Origin: Plasmodium brasilianum
Lineage: Eukaryota > Apicomplexa > Aconoidasida > Haemosporida > Plasmodiidae
DNA: 64,000 bases
Assembly: GCF_023973825.1 (NCBI RefSeq)
Contig: NC_090114.1
Coordinates: 248,001 to 312,000, forward strand
Reading direction: 5' to 3'
Under the pieces are notes generated by a model. It made no database searches and was not told the origin of the DNA. It worked only from the letters and a program-made list of their open reading frames with translations. Both the position numbers and the translations under genes were made by a program. Shown piece by piece: positions 38,894 to 50,852 of the stretch (the stretch's first letter is position 1; each line of letters opens with the position of its first letter).

Positions 38894-41074
38894 ATGTTAT
38901 GGAATAAAAGAAAATTGAAAGATGGGAACTTTAGGAAGTTCGTCTTTTCTAAGCTTCATACTGTAACACTTTTTTTTGTGTTGTATCTTTTATTATTAGT
39001 AAGAAATAAAATTAAATTTTTTAAATTAAAAAAATAAATGTATATATATATATGTATATTTTTTTTATTCATTTTAAACCCACAAATCATATAAAATTTT
39101 ATATTTACCCATATTTTTAACTTTAACAAATAATTAATTACTACTTAGGATATACACCTGTCAAAATGTAACAATGTCTTTGGATATCAATCTTGTAAGA
39201 CATTCTCTCGTAATTTAGCCCACAAAAGCAATGATGAAAGTAGAAAAATGCAAACAGGATGGCAAGGTATAAGGGTGAAAGAGGATGAAAAAAATAAAGA
39301 AATAGTAAAGTGCAATATGCATAAAAAAAAACGTGCATCTATTGCGCACGAAATGCTTGAAAAAAAAAAATTAATAATGGAGGAGAAAATGAAAAAAAAT
39401 TGGCGTGCAGATAAGGAAAGAAAAACGAATGAAAATGAGCATACAACAATGAGGACAGAAATAAGTAATAAAAATCAAAAAATTACAAGGGCAACAAAAG
39501 AAGATACAATAGAGGGAAAAAATCAAGAATTAATGGAGAGGAAAAAAGGAGAAACGATGCAAGAAAAAAAGCAAGGAACAATAGAGGGTAAATCAGAAAA
39601 AATGATGCAAGAAGAAAAGCAAGATGTAATGAAAACCAGAAAAGTAAAAGAGGAAGAAGACGATGAGGAAGAAGACGATGAGGAAGAAGACGAAGAGGAA
39701 GAAGACGATGAGGAAGAGGAAGATGATGAGGAAGAAGAAGATGATGAAACGATGGAAGATAAAATTCGTGAAAAAAAGGAAGTAGGGCAGAATTGCTTGA
39801 CTGTAAATAAGCAGGAAACAATGGGAAAAAAAGAAGATAAGATTGTGGAAAAAATGGAAGAAACGTTGAAGAAGAAAAAGGAAGAACATATTGGAGAAAG
39901 AAAAGAGGAAACTATCGAGGAAAAGACTCCTGAAAAAAAGGAAGAAACAATTGAAGAAAAAGAGCAAGAAGTAATGTGGGAAGAAGTGATGGAAAGAATA
40001 GGAATAAAAATGGATGATATAAAAGAAAAAACAATAAAAAAAAAAAAAGAAGAAACAATGGAAGAAAACAAAGAAGAAACGATGAAAGAAAAAGAAGAAA
40101 TAATGGAAGAAAAAAAAGAAGAAATAATGGAGGGAAAAAAAGAAGAAACAGTAGAAGAGAGAAAGGAAGAAAACGCGGAAGAGAAAAAGGAAGAAAACGT
40201 GGAAGAGAAAAAGGAAGAAAATGTGGACGAGAAAAAGGAAGAAAACGTGGAAGAGAAAAAGGAAGAAAACGTGAAAGAGAAAAAGGAAGAAAACGTAGAA
40301 GAGAAAAAAGAAGAAACTATAGAGGAGAAAAAACCTGAAAAAAAGGAAAAAACAGTGAGTAAAAATAAAGAGGATACCTCGTTAAGAAAATTCCTTCGTA
40401 ATATAGATGAAAGTAAGTTAGATGATATAATAGATAAGATATTGGGGAAAATGAATGACAAAATGACAGAGAAGAATGAAATACAAACAAATAATGGAAA
40501 TTATCTAAGAATGTTATCAAAGTATAATGTTCCTGATATTTCACAAGATACCGATGATGGTGGTTGTTATGTTATAGATAATAATTTGAAGGGTGGATCT
40601 GTTGCAATAAATGATCTAACTAATAAGATGTTCAGTTATCCTTATTTTTCTAATAATTTTTCATCTCCAATGCATTTAAACGACAAAAAATTGTGTAGAA
40701 CGATAATTACATTAAGTAAAGATACAGCAAAGGAAGATTTATTTCCTATTTGGAAACTATTTTGTTGGAATAAGAGAAATAAATATGTTATTATATTAGA
40801 TGAACTAATGAGTGAATATGATGGATTAAGAAGAAACTATAGCAAGTATGAACATTTAACAAAACGTCGTTGGAAAAAATGTTATAAAAAATTTAAAAAA
40901 ATTGTAAATGCGGAAGAAGCTTCTCTTAACAAGGAATTTATTTCTTTGATTAATAACAAATCAGTATCATTAGATCAATGTAAAGAATTTTTGCTTAAAA
41001 GTATAAAAACAGCTAATAAATTCCTTGAAAATACCAAAGTTTACTGCAGAAATATTTTACAAAAAGATATATAG
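38894..41074 (+). CDS. PHIST-domain exported protein with acidic and K/E-rich repeats
   Basis: Exon 1 (38894-38998) encodes 35 residues with a recessed hydrophobic core (VTLFFVLYLLLL) after a charged N-terminus, the usual export-type signal. It ends at a GTAAGA donor. Exon 2 (39149-41074) follows an acceptor TTAG in phase 0, giving about 676 residues. A PEXEL-like R-N-L-A-H (R56, L58) sits 20 residues in. The usual E/Q/D at position 5 is His. Residues about 200-240 are almost pure Glu/Asp (39651-39749). About 40020-40340 is K/E-rich, including 24-bp units encoding KKEENVEE. The C-terminus (about residues 560-676) is a PHIST-type helical domain with LFPIWKLFCW, then ILDELMSEYDGLRRNY, W.K.YKKF and a final CKEFL..I helix. 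PHIST proteins act in host-cell remodelling, often at the membrane skeleton. The charged repeats recall KAHRP/MESA-like binding regions, which is inference. Confidence 0.88.
40152..40320 (+). repeat. 24-bp in-frame tandem repeat
   Basis: About seven tandem copies of a 24-base unit (consensus GAAGAGAAAAAGGAAGAAAA plus CGTG) within the PHIST gene, encoding EEKKEENV. Copies differ by single bases that mostly keep the charge pattern. The copy number is likely to vary between isolates. Confidence 0.85.
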
Positions 41075-42211
41075 ATAATATTCAAAATTCGAATTTATTG
41101 CTTGAACGAAACAAAAACATATATTTCAGCAAAATTAAGAAATAAAACAAATAATACTTAAATTAAGCACCCAAAGATTGTTTCATAGAAGACGAATTGT
41201 GTATATATATGTGTGTACATATATGTTATATATAGATATAAATCCTTGTTCATAATAACTTTTACTTGTTTATACATTTATTCGAAATAGATACTTATTG
41301 TGAACTACTGGAAATACCCAATTCACATTTCCGTTATATATGACTCACACAGTCTTCCTTGAAGGAAAAAATCCAACATAAAAAATGCACATAGAATATA
41401 TAAAAGGTGTTATATTATAACATTTTGTAATTATTTTTTTTTGTTATACCATGTTATAGTTTATATGTATACTTACATACATATACATATATACATATAT
41501 ACACACATATATATATGTAGTTAGATATATATAGATATGTGTATTTATTTGTTTTCGTGTTTTTTTTTGTATATTTATAACCATATTTTAATAATTTCAT
41601 TATTATTATGTATAAATTAAAATAATTTTGAAAGCACAATAACTGTGCTATTTTAATTAAGAAAATAAATATATATATTCTGATTAATTCATAAAATACA
41701 TTATACATAAAATATTTTTTTTTCCTTTTATATACAATCTTTCATTTTGTATTTTGCAAATATAATTTAACAATGATTTGTAATATTTTGTCTTTTTATA
41801 TTATATCCTTTTCATTCGTTAATAATATATTACATAACTACTTATCTCTTTTTTAAAATATATATATTTTTTTATTTTCATATGAAAAATTATATTGTAA
41901 TCGTATTTGAATATACCTTTGTAAATAATCGTAGATAATATAAAAATAGAAGTAATATTCCAGCGGGAAATTATTAAAGATTATTCTTAGATTATTTTAT
42001 CAAATATATCTTATACAATTTTTCTTTTATTCTTTTATTCTTTCTTTTTTTTTTTTTTTTAAGTTTATTCCATTTTAATCTTCGTGTACTGCATTTAACA
42101 AGGAAAAGTAAAACTATTATATAAAATTTTTTAAAGCATGAAATAACAATATCTTATAAATGTAAAAATATAGTTGTATATGAAAGCTTGTTTCTATATA
42201 CCCCCATATAT
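41075..42211. other. Intergenic region after PHIST gene
   Basis: This is the 3' flank of the PHIST gene. Nothing beyond TA-rich runs could be supported. It marks the change from subtelomeric gene families to small non-family genes. Confidence 0.5.
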
Positions 42212-42479
42212 ATGGCCATTTTTTTAACAGAAGCATACATATTTGTATTTGTTTTTCTTATAATATATAATATCTTTAAAATGGGGAAACAATTTACAGT
42301 AAGTTCTTTACTAATATTTAAAATGTACTTAACAATAATAATATAACGTTGATGAATATATAAATTGAACTGCTATGTCCAATTTGATGTAACTTTTAAG
42401 AATATTTTATACTTCATTAACGTATAATATATTGTCACATATAATATACAACTGCATTCATTAGGCTAAAACAAACTAA
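42212..42479 (+). CDS. Candidate micro membrane protein, two exons
   Basis: Exon 1 (42212-42298) encodes 29 residues: a short acidic-polar N-terminus (MAIFLTEA), one hydrophobic segment (YIFVFVFLIIY), then a basic end (KMGKQFT). It ends exactly at a consensus GTAAGT donor. The first phase-compatible acceptor (CATTAG at 42461-42464) opens a four-residue exon AKTN with a stop (42465-42479), for a 33-residue protein. A single TM with a basic tail is the form of small subunits of membrane complexes such as OST4-like or respiratory-chain mini-subunits, but I recognise no specific family. A later basic coding-like exon at about 42747-42859 is an alternative 3' end whose phase does not fit directly. 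Confidence 0.38.
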
Positions 42480-45400
42480 CGATATAGAACGATACGTTGT
42501 CTTTTTGATCCTTTTACTTATCAAATAATAACTATAATATAAAAAAACTTTTTTTAATTAAGTTTTAACTTTTGGTGTTATTTTCACTCCTTTACGTCTT
42601 TGTAGAAAATAAAAGGGTAAAACTACTTAATATATTTTTAAGTTGTTATTTTTTCTAAAAAAAAAAAGAAAAAAATGTGGTAAAAAGAAGCATAACTCAC
42701 CTTTATCTAATAATTTTTTATTGTAATATTTTACATAATAATAATAGGAATACAATCATCAGTGAGACATTCTTTTTTTCAAAATAAAAATAAATTAAAA
42801 GAACAAAGAAAACACCGACAAAAAATTATAAAAAAAAAAGAGTCCTTAGGAATGTGGTGAATTGAAATATAATGTAGATAAAAAAAGCAAAATTATTTAT
42901 CAAAATAATAATTCTAGATGGATCCTTATACTATAATTATAAAATAATTAATTATAACGGTATAGAAATAAACTTAAAAAAATAAAAAATGAATAATGTA
43001 TTAATTTTTACATGTACTTTTTTTGCTTCCATTTTCTTCTTTTTTTCTTTACCTTATCAATTAAGTATAATTTATATAGTAGGTTATTATACACTAAATA
43101 TGTTTATATTGTTATATATATAAAAAAAAAAAAATTCAACTATAAAAAACTTTAATTTATATAATCGTTTCCTGTAATCAAATATTTAAAAAAGATGTAA
43201 AAAGTTTACTTATACATTAATGTATTTCGTACATAAAAGAAAATATATCAAATATATTATAAAAATAACAATTCTTTTTAGATTCTTGTATAATCTATGT
43301 TGTTAGTTTATTCTTTAAAATTTAATAAAATAAGATTTATTTCAACAGAACAAAAAAATAAATTTACCTATTTTTTTAAAACTGTTTTCACCATTAATTA
43401 AATTCTATTTGTTTATTAGCACATTCAATTTATATTCCTTTTTATATTATATAATAATAATTATTATTAATTTTAAAAAACAAAATCAAATGTGTATATT
43501 CAAGTTTTAAATCCACGGAAAACGAAATTTTAATAGTCTACCCAGCAGTTAAAATATTTTAAAAGTATCTAAATAATATTCATATAAATTTAAAAGGGAA
43601 TGAATTTTCATGTTATACACAAATACAAATAATTAAGACATACATATATGGTATCATATATTATTAACAGAATAACTTATGTTGTAGTTAAATGAATTAA
43701 ATATTCTTTAATTAATTTGAATAGTCCTAATATACAGTAGTGGTGCACACGATAGAAGAACATTATTGTAGCATATTATACACATATAGAAGATGCATGC
43801 CATAAAAAAAGAGGCTATTTAACTTTCTTTAAAGCATTCAATTATATATACTTAAAATTTTTGTTTTTTTTTCTTTAAAAGATTTTGTTTTTTCCTTTTA
43901 CATCACAATAGGATAACTTTTTATTATTGTATATATATATATATATATGTATTCATTAAAAATATTAAAATTTAAATGGAAATTATCTAGCATATTTCAA
44001 TGTAAAATAATAGTAGAAGAAAAAAAGATAAATAATAAATTAACGAAAAATATAAAAAATAAAATTAAAAGAAAACAAAAAATATTATATATATAATTTA
44101 CATAAAATAAAAATTATGTAGAAAAAATATATTATTCAAAATTTTCCTTAAAAGGCGGATTTTTATATTTATCCGAAAAAGATTAAATAACAAAATATGT
44201 ATATAGATCCATAAGAATATGTAAATAAAATATATTCTCCATTAGAATGTGTACATATATATTATATATTATGAAAGTAAACATGATACACTTTAAGAAA
44301 TATTTCTATGGGAATAATATTTATATATATATTTTTTTTTTTTCATAGAAAATAGGAAAAAAGGATATATAAAATGATAAATGGATAAGTATTCAAATTA
44401 ACACCCTTTGGGGTTATATATTATTCAACTCATTTACATACCTTTCCTTAAATATTTTATGTAAATTAATAAAATCACGGAAATACTAATTAAATAAAAA
44501 ATATATTTTTAAATATTTTTCATATTAATTAGAGATTATCAAAAAATTGTAAAACTAAAATTAATTATAAAATTATTTTATTATTAATTTATAATTTTTT
44601 TAAAATTTTTTAGTTGTTAATAATTATATTTTTATTGGTGTAATAAAAAAAAAGTATTTTTCAATATAAAATAAAAATCATTATATAATTTTTTTTTTAG
44701 TGAGTTCTAAATCATAAAAAAAATTATACAAATTTATATATATTTTCTATTTTAAATATACAAATGAAATAAAATTAATTTATTCATTTTTTATATATAG
44801 GATAATATATGAAAAAAAGTATTCTATTTTTTAATATATTTTTTTAATTTTTTTTTAAACTATTTTAATGTAATTATATTTGAAAGTACATTTTGTCAAT
44901 TTAAATTTTGGATTACCAAATCTTTTCACAAAATCTTCTTAAATCCTAAATTATTTTGAAAATTACAGAACACTACATTATATGTTATTACAAAAATATA
45001 TTTTTGTAGTTGTTTTTTGTATTTAAAATATAGTATACTAAGCAGACACGTAAAAGTGAATAGTAGGTATAATAAAACCTATTAACATTATTAATCTTAA
45101 TAGATAATTAAATTTCTGTAAAAAGGTGAGCCACCATATTAGTATTTATTTTCGAATAGGTACGATAATATTTGTTTTATATATATATATTCATTTATCA
45201 ACACAATGTATGCAACGTTTTTTGTTGTTTTTAAAGAATGAAAATACATTAGTAATCAATGTTTTTAAGACATACTGTTTATATAACGAATACATTTCTT
45301 TGTACCTTTTGTATATCTTATATTTTTTATACACATAAATTAGTTTCCGAATTTTAATTATTTACATATATGCTATATTTTACATATAATACAGTAAGAC

Positions 45401-45562
45401 CCAATTTTTTTTTTTTTTTTTTTTTAATTTCATTCATGTAGAATAACATAGTAAGTAGTACTAATGTGTGTAATGTTCTTATTTAATTATCAAGAACAAA
45501 AAGTAAGTGTAACAAATTTGCAAAAATAACTTTATATATACATATATAAATAAATAACAAAC
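42480..45562. other. Intergenic region
   Basis: About 3 kb with no supportable gene. The coding-like basic stretch at 42747-42859 (plus strand, SSVRHSFFQNK then KEQRKHRQK) may be an exon of the preceding gene that I cannot connect in phase. The frame at 45126-45338 is aromatic-rich and lacks an ATG start. Confidence 0.45.
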
Positions 45563-45915
45563 ATGATTCCTAATGAAAATAATTTTGAAAACCCCGAGGA
45601 TACCATTCCCAATTTGACGCAAAATGAAGATTCATATGAAAAGAATCAAGGGTTTAAACCAGAAATGCCACAAAATACAACCTTGTTGAATCGTACAGAT
45701 AGTTCTGATCAGTTTGGAAATTTAATTCAAAACCTTGAAGTAAACAAAAAGACGTTAATACAATTTTTTTGAACGTGCTCATATATGTTGCAGCCATATA
45801 TATTAGCTTAAAACTATATGATTACACGACTTATAAAAAATGTGATTATTACAAAGATTTGTTATTAAGAATTGTAAGATATCAATCTCATATGAATCAT
45901 AGTAAGATGGTATAA
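45563..45915 (+). pseudogene. Small single-TM protein interrupted by a T7 frameshift
   Basis: The ATG at 45563 opens a 69-residue polar, Asn/Glu-rich segment (NENNFENPED, NLTQNEDSYEK) that stops right after a run of seven T at 45764-45770. In the adjacent frame across that run, the sequence continues for about 48 codons. It gives a clean TM segment (LNVLIYVAAIYISL) and a tail with KKCDYYKDLLLR, ending at TAA 45913-45915. A one-base difference in the homopolymer is the simplest explanation. The gene is either a small N-cytoplasmic membrane protein with an assembly error or a recently inactivated one. No family recognised. It is one of several small single-TM genes between 42 and 60 kb. Confidence 0.5.
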
Positions 45916-47822
45916 TTACAATATAATAAACAGAGTAAATATTTTATATATTAGTTGTATCGTTAGAAGAAAGTACGAGGTGAGAATCCCGATCCATACA
46001 GAAGATGAAAAGGTCACTCTTATTTATATGTATTATTTTTTGAATATTATATGCGTTATTTATATATAATACTTGTTTAATATATATTCGCATTTACCTA
46101 CACCAAATATACCTATTTCCTTATATGTTTGTGTATATGTAATTGTACATTTAATTTATATATATACAATTCGTATAATATATGAAACATTTAATTTTGT
46201 ATAAAATAATACAATTTTCATATATTTTTTTTTTTTTTTTGTGTTTTTTTTTAAATTAAAATATATATTTTATTGTGTAATTCGTTTATATATTTATGTG
46301 AATAGGCATTTTTATTTAAAACAAATACCCCTTTTTTGTTAAACAAAAAAGTGTGCTGTAATGATTTCAACATTTTCCAACTATTTTATTTTTCCCTAAA
46401 AAAAAATAGTTTTTATGTTTATTTTTTTTTTTTTTTTTGCTATATAAGTTAACAATGATAATGCTAATTTGTTATTGATGATGATGGGATCAATGCATGA
46501 AATTATGTTAAAATAAAATTTGGTTTTCTATATAATTAAATTTGCTATTTTGGTACAGTATGAAATATAAACCTTTTCAAAAAAAAACATTGAAAACAGA
46601 AATTTCATCAAAATAGATAAAATAATTACATTCATTCAGTAGAAGTGGTTCAGTTAATAACATTATTTTTTTTATTTTTTGTATTTATAAATAAATCAAC
46701 TTTAACTTTACCCCTTAAAGAAAAACAATCTACTTACTTTTTCCGATTAAATTTATGTCCTGATTAGCACTTTTTTTAAAATTTAAAATTTCTTCTTACT
46801 ATCTGTGCTATAAAATTATTAATTCTATTTCCCTATTTACTGTAAATAATAAAAGTTAAAAATAACAGTCATATTACAATTATACAAAGTGTTCAGTTGC
46901 AATAATTTTTTTTTTTAACTATTATCATAGTGCACTCTTATATATATATATAATATACATATATATGAAATTTTTACATATTATTTTGTGCACAGGAGTC
47001 TCAAATTCCACGTTTTTGTCTTTTTTTATTGCTTCTATGTACTCACATACTTTGTGGTAATTTTTTTTACTCTGTTTTATTAAAATTATCATACCTGAAT
47101 TTTAAAACATATAATATAGAGAAACTTCCTGACTACGTTTATATTCCTATTTGATTATTAATTTTGTATATATACTTATAGTTGCATGTCACTAATTTTA
47201 TATTTTTTTTAATTTTTATTTATTTTTATACATTTTATTTATGTATAGAAAAAGTAGTAAATGCTTCTTTTTCATTAACTTTTCCCGCATACGTGCAGAA
47301 TTATTAAACCTCGCAGTAGTATAAAAAATGGAACATATAAGAATTTATTCTATATGAAAAACTTATATCTATGTTTTTAAAATTAAATTATTTGTATTAT
47401 TTTCACGTATTTTTGTTTATAATAACTGAGTGGGTATATTTAATATAATTTTCACTGTATAACCTATTTTGCATATCATACATCCGCTCACTTTTATTCT
47501 TCTCTATAAATATGTATATATGTGTATGTATAAATCTGTATACCAGTCTTATCTTATTAATGTAATATAGAAAAATCATAGTGCAACAAGCCTTATTCTA
47601 CTGTATATATTTCTATGTTAATAATTTGGATGTAGGTATAAATGTTCACAAATAAGAACAATATGCATTATTATTTTGCCACAATTGTGCTATTTAATTT
47701 TGTATTGGTTTTATTGTTGTCACCATAGTGGGCATTTGTTTATTTTACTTCGTTATATAATTTCTCATACTTTGTAATTATATTTACTTCTCCTTTTTAA
47801 AAATTGAAAGTGATATACACTT
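45916..47822. other. Intergenic region with possible unassigned small exons
   Basis: No complete gene. A 63-base stretch at 46996-47058 (plus strand) lies between a CACAG acceptor and a GTAATT donor and is open in all three frames, each hydrophobic. A second piece begins after GTGCAG at about 47303 and reads IIKPRSSIKNGTYKNLFYM. I could not join them into one phase-consistent gene. Confidence 0.35.
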
Positions 47823-48123
47823 TTATGCATAATCCCGGGTGTGCACACGAGCCACATACATAGATTTGCGTTCATTTCTTTAAATCAAGTGATATATTTT
47901 TTCCCGTACATATATTTAGGGTTAATGTTAGATATCTTTTTTTTAACTTACTCTCTTTTATACACGATAAAAAAAATAAAAACGATAAAATTAAGTATTT
48001 TTATTATTAAAAACAATTCGATAGCTTATTTATATTAAATCATTTTTCTTTTATCTTTCTATACCCTATTATCTCTGCGCACCTTTTGTCATAAAAGATC
48101 ATGTAAATATAGCCGCAGTCCAT
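47823..48123 (-). CDS. Candidate very small two-exon gene
   Basis: Exon A (48123-48083) encodes MDCGYIYMIFYDK plus part of Arg. Exon B (47877-47823) completes it and encodes NERKSMYVARVHTRDYA then a stop, 31 residues in all. The two pieces are clearly GC-richer than their surroundings and their phases match. Doubts: the donor (GTGCGC) and acceptor (TTTAAAG) are poor, the ATG itself follows a TAG that could be an acceptor, and a possible upstream exon starts at 48464. It may be the 3' end of a larger gene or only a coding-like island. Function unknown. Confidence 0.28.
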
Positions 48124-49582
48124 CTACCATTCAAGGTTAAAAAAATTAATTCATTTTTAAAAAGTGACATATATATACAACATTCTTTTTTGAACATTTG
48201 CATTAACACAAGATTTATTTTAATATAGATGCTATGACATATACAATGTGATAGACACACTCTATGGTAATTATATTTAATGCATTATTAAGAAGTATTT
48301 TTTCCTGAAAATTATTTATATTTTTTTTTTTATTATATACGCATTATATAAAGGACTGTATTATATATATTTTTTTTTTTTAATCTTTTTTTCTTCTTGA
48401 AAAATAATGATTTTTCTTTCTTATATTAACTTTTTAAATTATTATTGAAGGAGCTGCGTTCCATAAACTCTATTAGTATGTGTTTATACACATTACCATA
48501 ACATATTATGTCACAAAGAAACTTTAATAAAAATATTAAATTGTAAAACTATATATATATATAAATATACGCGCATATTCATTTGATAATTTATCGTCAA
48601 AACTAAAAAATTCCATTTTTGAAACATACTCTTTTTAACTGGAACAAAAAAATTAAAGTCCATAAAATAAGGATGTTGTCCTTCCTTACTTTAATAAAAG
48701 AGGGATACAACGAGCAGACTTTTGTTATTATTTGTAAATGCAAAGAAAATAGGCATACTATTATTATTAAATAGTACTTATTGTATTCTTTTTCTATATA
48801 ACCAATGCAGTTGTTGCATATATCTTTAAACTTTTTTTTTTTTCAATTTGTTTTTTCTTTTTTTTAATAAAATTACGTTTTCATATTGAACAAAAATTAA
48901 CAAATTTAATTATACATATGTATATTTAAGTAAATATACATACAGCAAAATTTCAAATTTAATATTTTCTACGCAACTGATCCATTATCATAGACACATT
49001 AACATTATTAACATCATCATACAAAAAATAAAACAAAATTTTAATTTACAAAATATTATTTTTTTTGGAAAAAAATTAAATATAAAAAAATTTTAAGAAA
49101 CATTACAGCTATATGCCATTTTCCAAAAACGGAATAAATCTTATAAAAATATTACTTTGTTTAATAATTTTTCACAATTAAAATTTTAATTGAAAAAAAA
49201 AAAAAAAAAAGCACATACATAATATATATATATACATCTATATATGACAGTGTTAAACATTAAGTATACAATTATACATGATTTAAATTATAATAATACA
49301 GATATTCCAAAAATTATGGTAATCAATAACGTAAAAAAAAAGCTAATACGTATATATGTATATATAAACGTACATTGATCCAAATATTTTAACGCATGAC
49401 AAATATAGACTTAATATATACATTTACATATATACGGATAAATGTTATAAACTTACTAACATTCCTTTCTAGCAAAAATTTTCTACCTACAACAGATTCC
49501 AATTATAATTTACGTACATCCACCTATCGTATGCACAATAGGTATTATAATATTAACGGTACATCTTTTTTCACCCATCTTC

Positions 49583-50040
49583 TTAACAGTACGTTCTACC
49601 ATCATTCGTAAATGACATTTGTGCATTTGACGTAGCATAGGTAAATGTATTATCATTTGGAGGAATTATTACCTAATATATATAAAATAAATAAGTTTGA
49701 ATTGGTACATAAAATTTGACAAATATATATGAGGTACACATAAGGGTAAATACGTGGGGTGTATACATAAGTTCACAAAGAAGTACATAAATATGTAATT
49801 AAAATAAATAATTAAATGGTGACTATATAAATTGTTTTAAAATATTCCTATTTATCTTACTCTATTCTTATAACGGCGAGTGTAATATAATACTACATAA
49901 AACAGTATAATACCAGCCAACACACCCTGTAAAAATCTATTGTCTAAAAAAAACCAAGTACTACGAGGACATCCACTAAAAGCCGTCTTTATCACTTGAA
50001 GATCTTCATGAACATGAGGATACGAAGATAATTCACTCAT
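49583..50040 (-). CDS. Small single-TM protein, two exons
   Basis: Exon 1 (50040-49861) encodes 60 residues: a soluble N-terminus with HVHEDLQVIKTAFSGCPRST, an aromatic stretch WFFLDNRFLQ, a TM segment (GVLAGIILFYVVLYY) and the basic anchor TRRYKNR. It ends at a GTAAGA donor. Exon 2 (49672-49583) follows a TATATTAG acceptor in phase 0 and encodes VIIPPNDNTFTY, then TSNAQMSFTNDGRTYC and a stop, making 89 residues. Both exons are GC-richer than the flanks. The ORF would run only two codons past the donor if unspliced. Topology suggests a signal-less, C-terminally anchored or mid-anchored protein of an internal membrane (ER or mitochondrion). I do not recognise the family. Probably a conserved Plasmodium gene. 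Confidence 0.72.
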
Positions 50041-50821
50041 CTTAACAATATATATAATTCTTAAATTTTTAGTTTAGTGTTTTGTAAAAAATTTTTAAAT
50101 AGGTAAATAATATATTATGTTCCTATATATTCAAAAATCGAAGATAACGTTATAATATTACTACTACATGGAAAATTTCTCAACGAAAATATGACAAAAA
50201 ATGTATAAGTTACATGCATATGTATATATATAATATGTAAACGTTTAGTACGTAAATACATAATACATAAACATATAATGAGTAACACATAATATATAAA
50301 CATATACACTATATCAAGAAAAACAAAGAGTTCTAGAAACTTTCTAACTTCTTTTTTCTTTTACAATGTAAAGTAACAATATTATGCATACATTATAAAA
50401 TGAGTAATATACCTATTTATTTTGTATAACATATAATCTATAACTCCTTTAAAATTTCGTTAGCACTGTTTTTGTCTTTAAATATACATAATATATGTTT
50501 ATTTAATTAAACTTATTATTTTATAAGTACAATCTTGTCCAATATATATTTAAAATAAAAAAAAAAATGGTTCAGGAATAAAAATAATTGGATAACAAAT
50601 TAATTTTATAATTCAAAAATAAATTTTATTTAAGCGAATTTCAAATGTCTCAAAAAATCTATAAAAATGTAAATGAAAATGTATTCATCAAAATTTATTC
50701 ACATTAAAATTAAAACAATATTACAATAAATATATATATTTGGTTTAATTTAAAAATATGAATTTTTATTAATATGTTTAATAACAATTTTTAGAACTTC
50801 TAAATAAATGCATTATTAAGC

Positions 50822-50852
<31 letters not shown>

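Noticed and set aside
39483..40544. Long minus-strand Ser/Phe-rich open frames antisense to the PHIST gene
   Set aside because: They are shadows of the purine-rich repeats on the plus strand; composition (poly-Ser, Phe) follows directly from the antisense of GAA/AAA/GAT codons.
46732..46770. Minus-strand stretch SANQDINLIGK followed by GTAAGT
   Set aside because: The only phase-compatible acceptor is 24 bases away, too short for an intron, and the upstream frame is closed.
47765..47875. 36-codon minus-strand frame starting MNANLCMWLV
   Set aside because: The same DNA gives a better-supported second exon (ending RDYA) when joined to the 48083-48123 piece; the two frames are mutually exclusive, and both remain weak.
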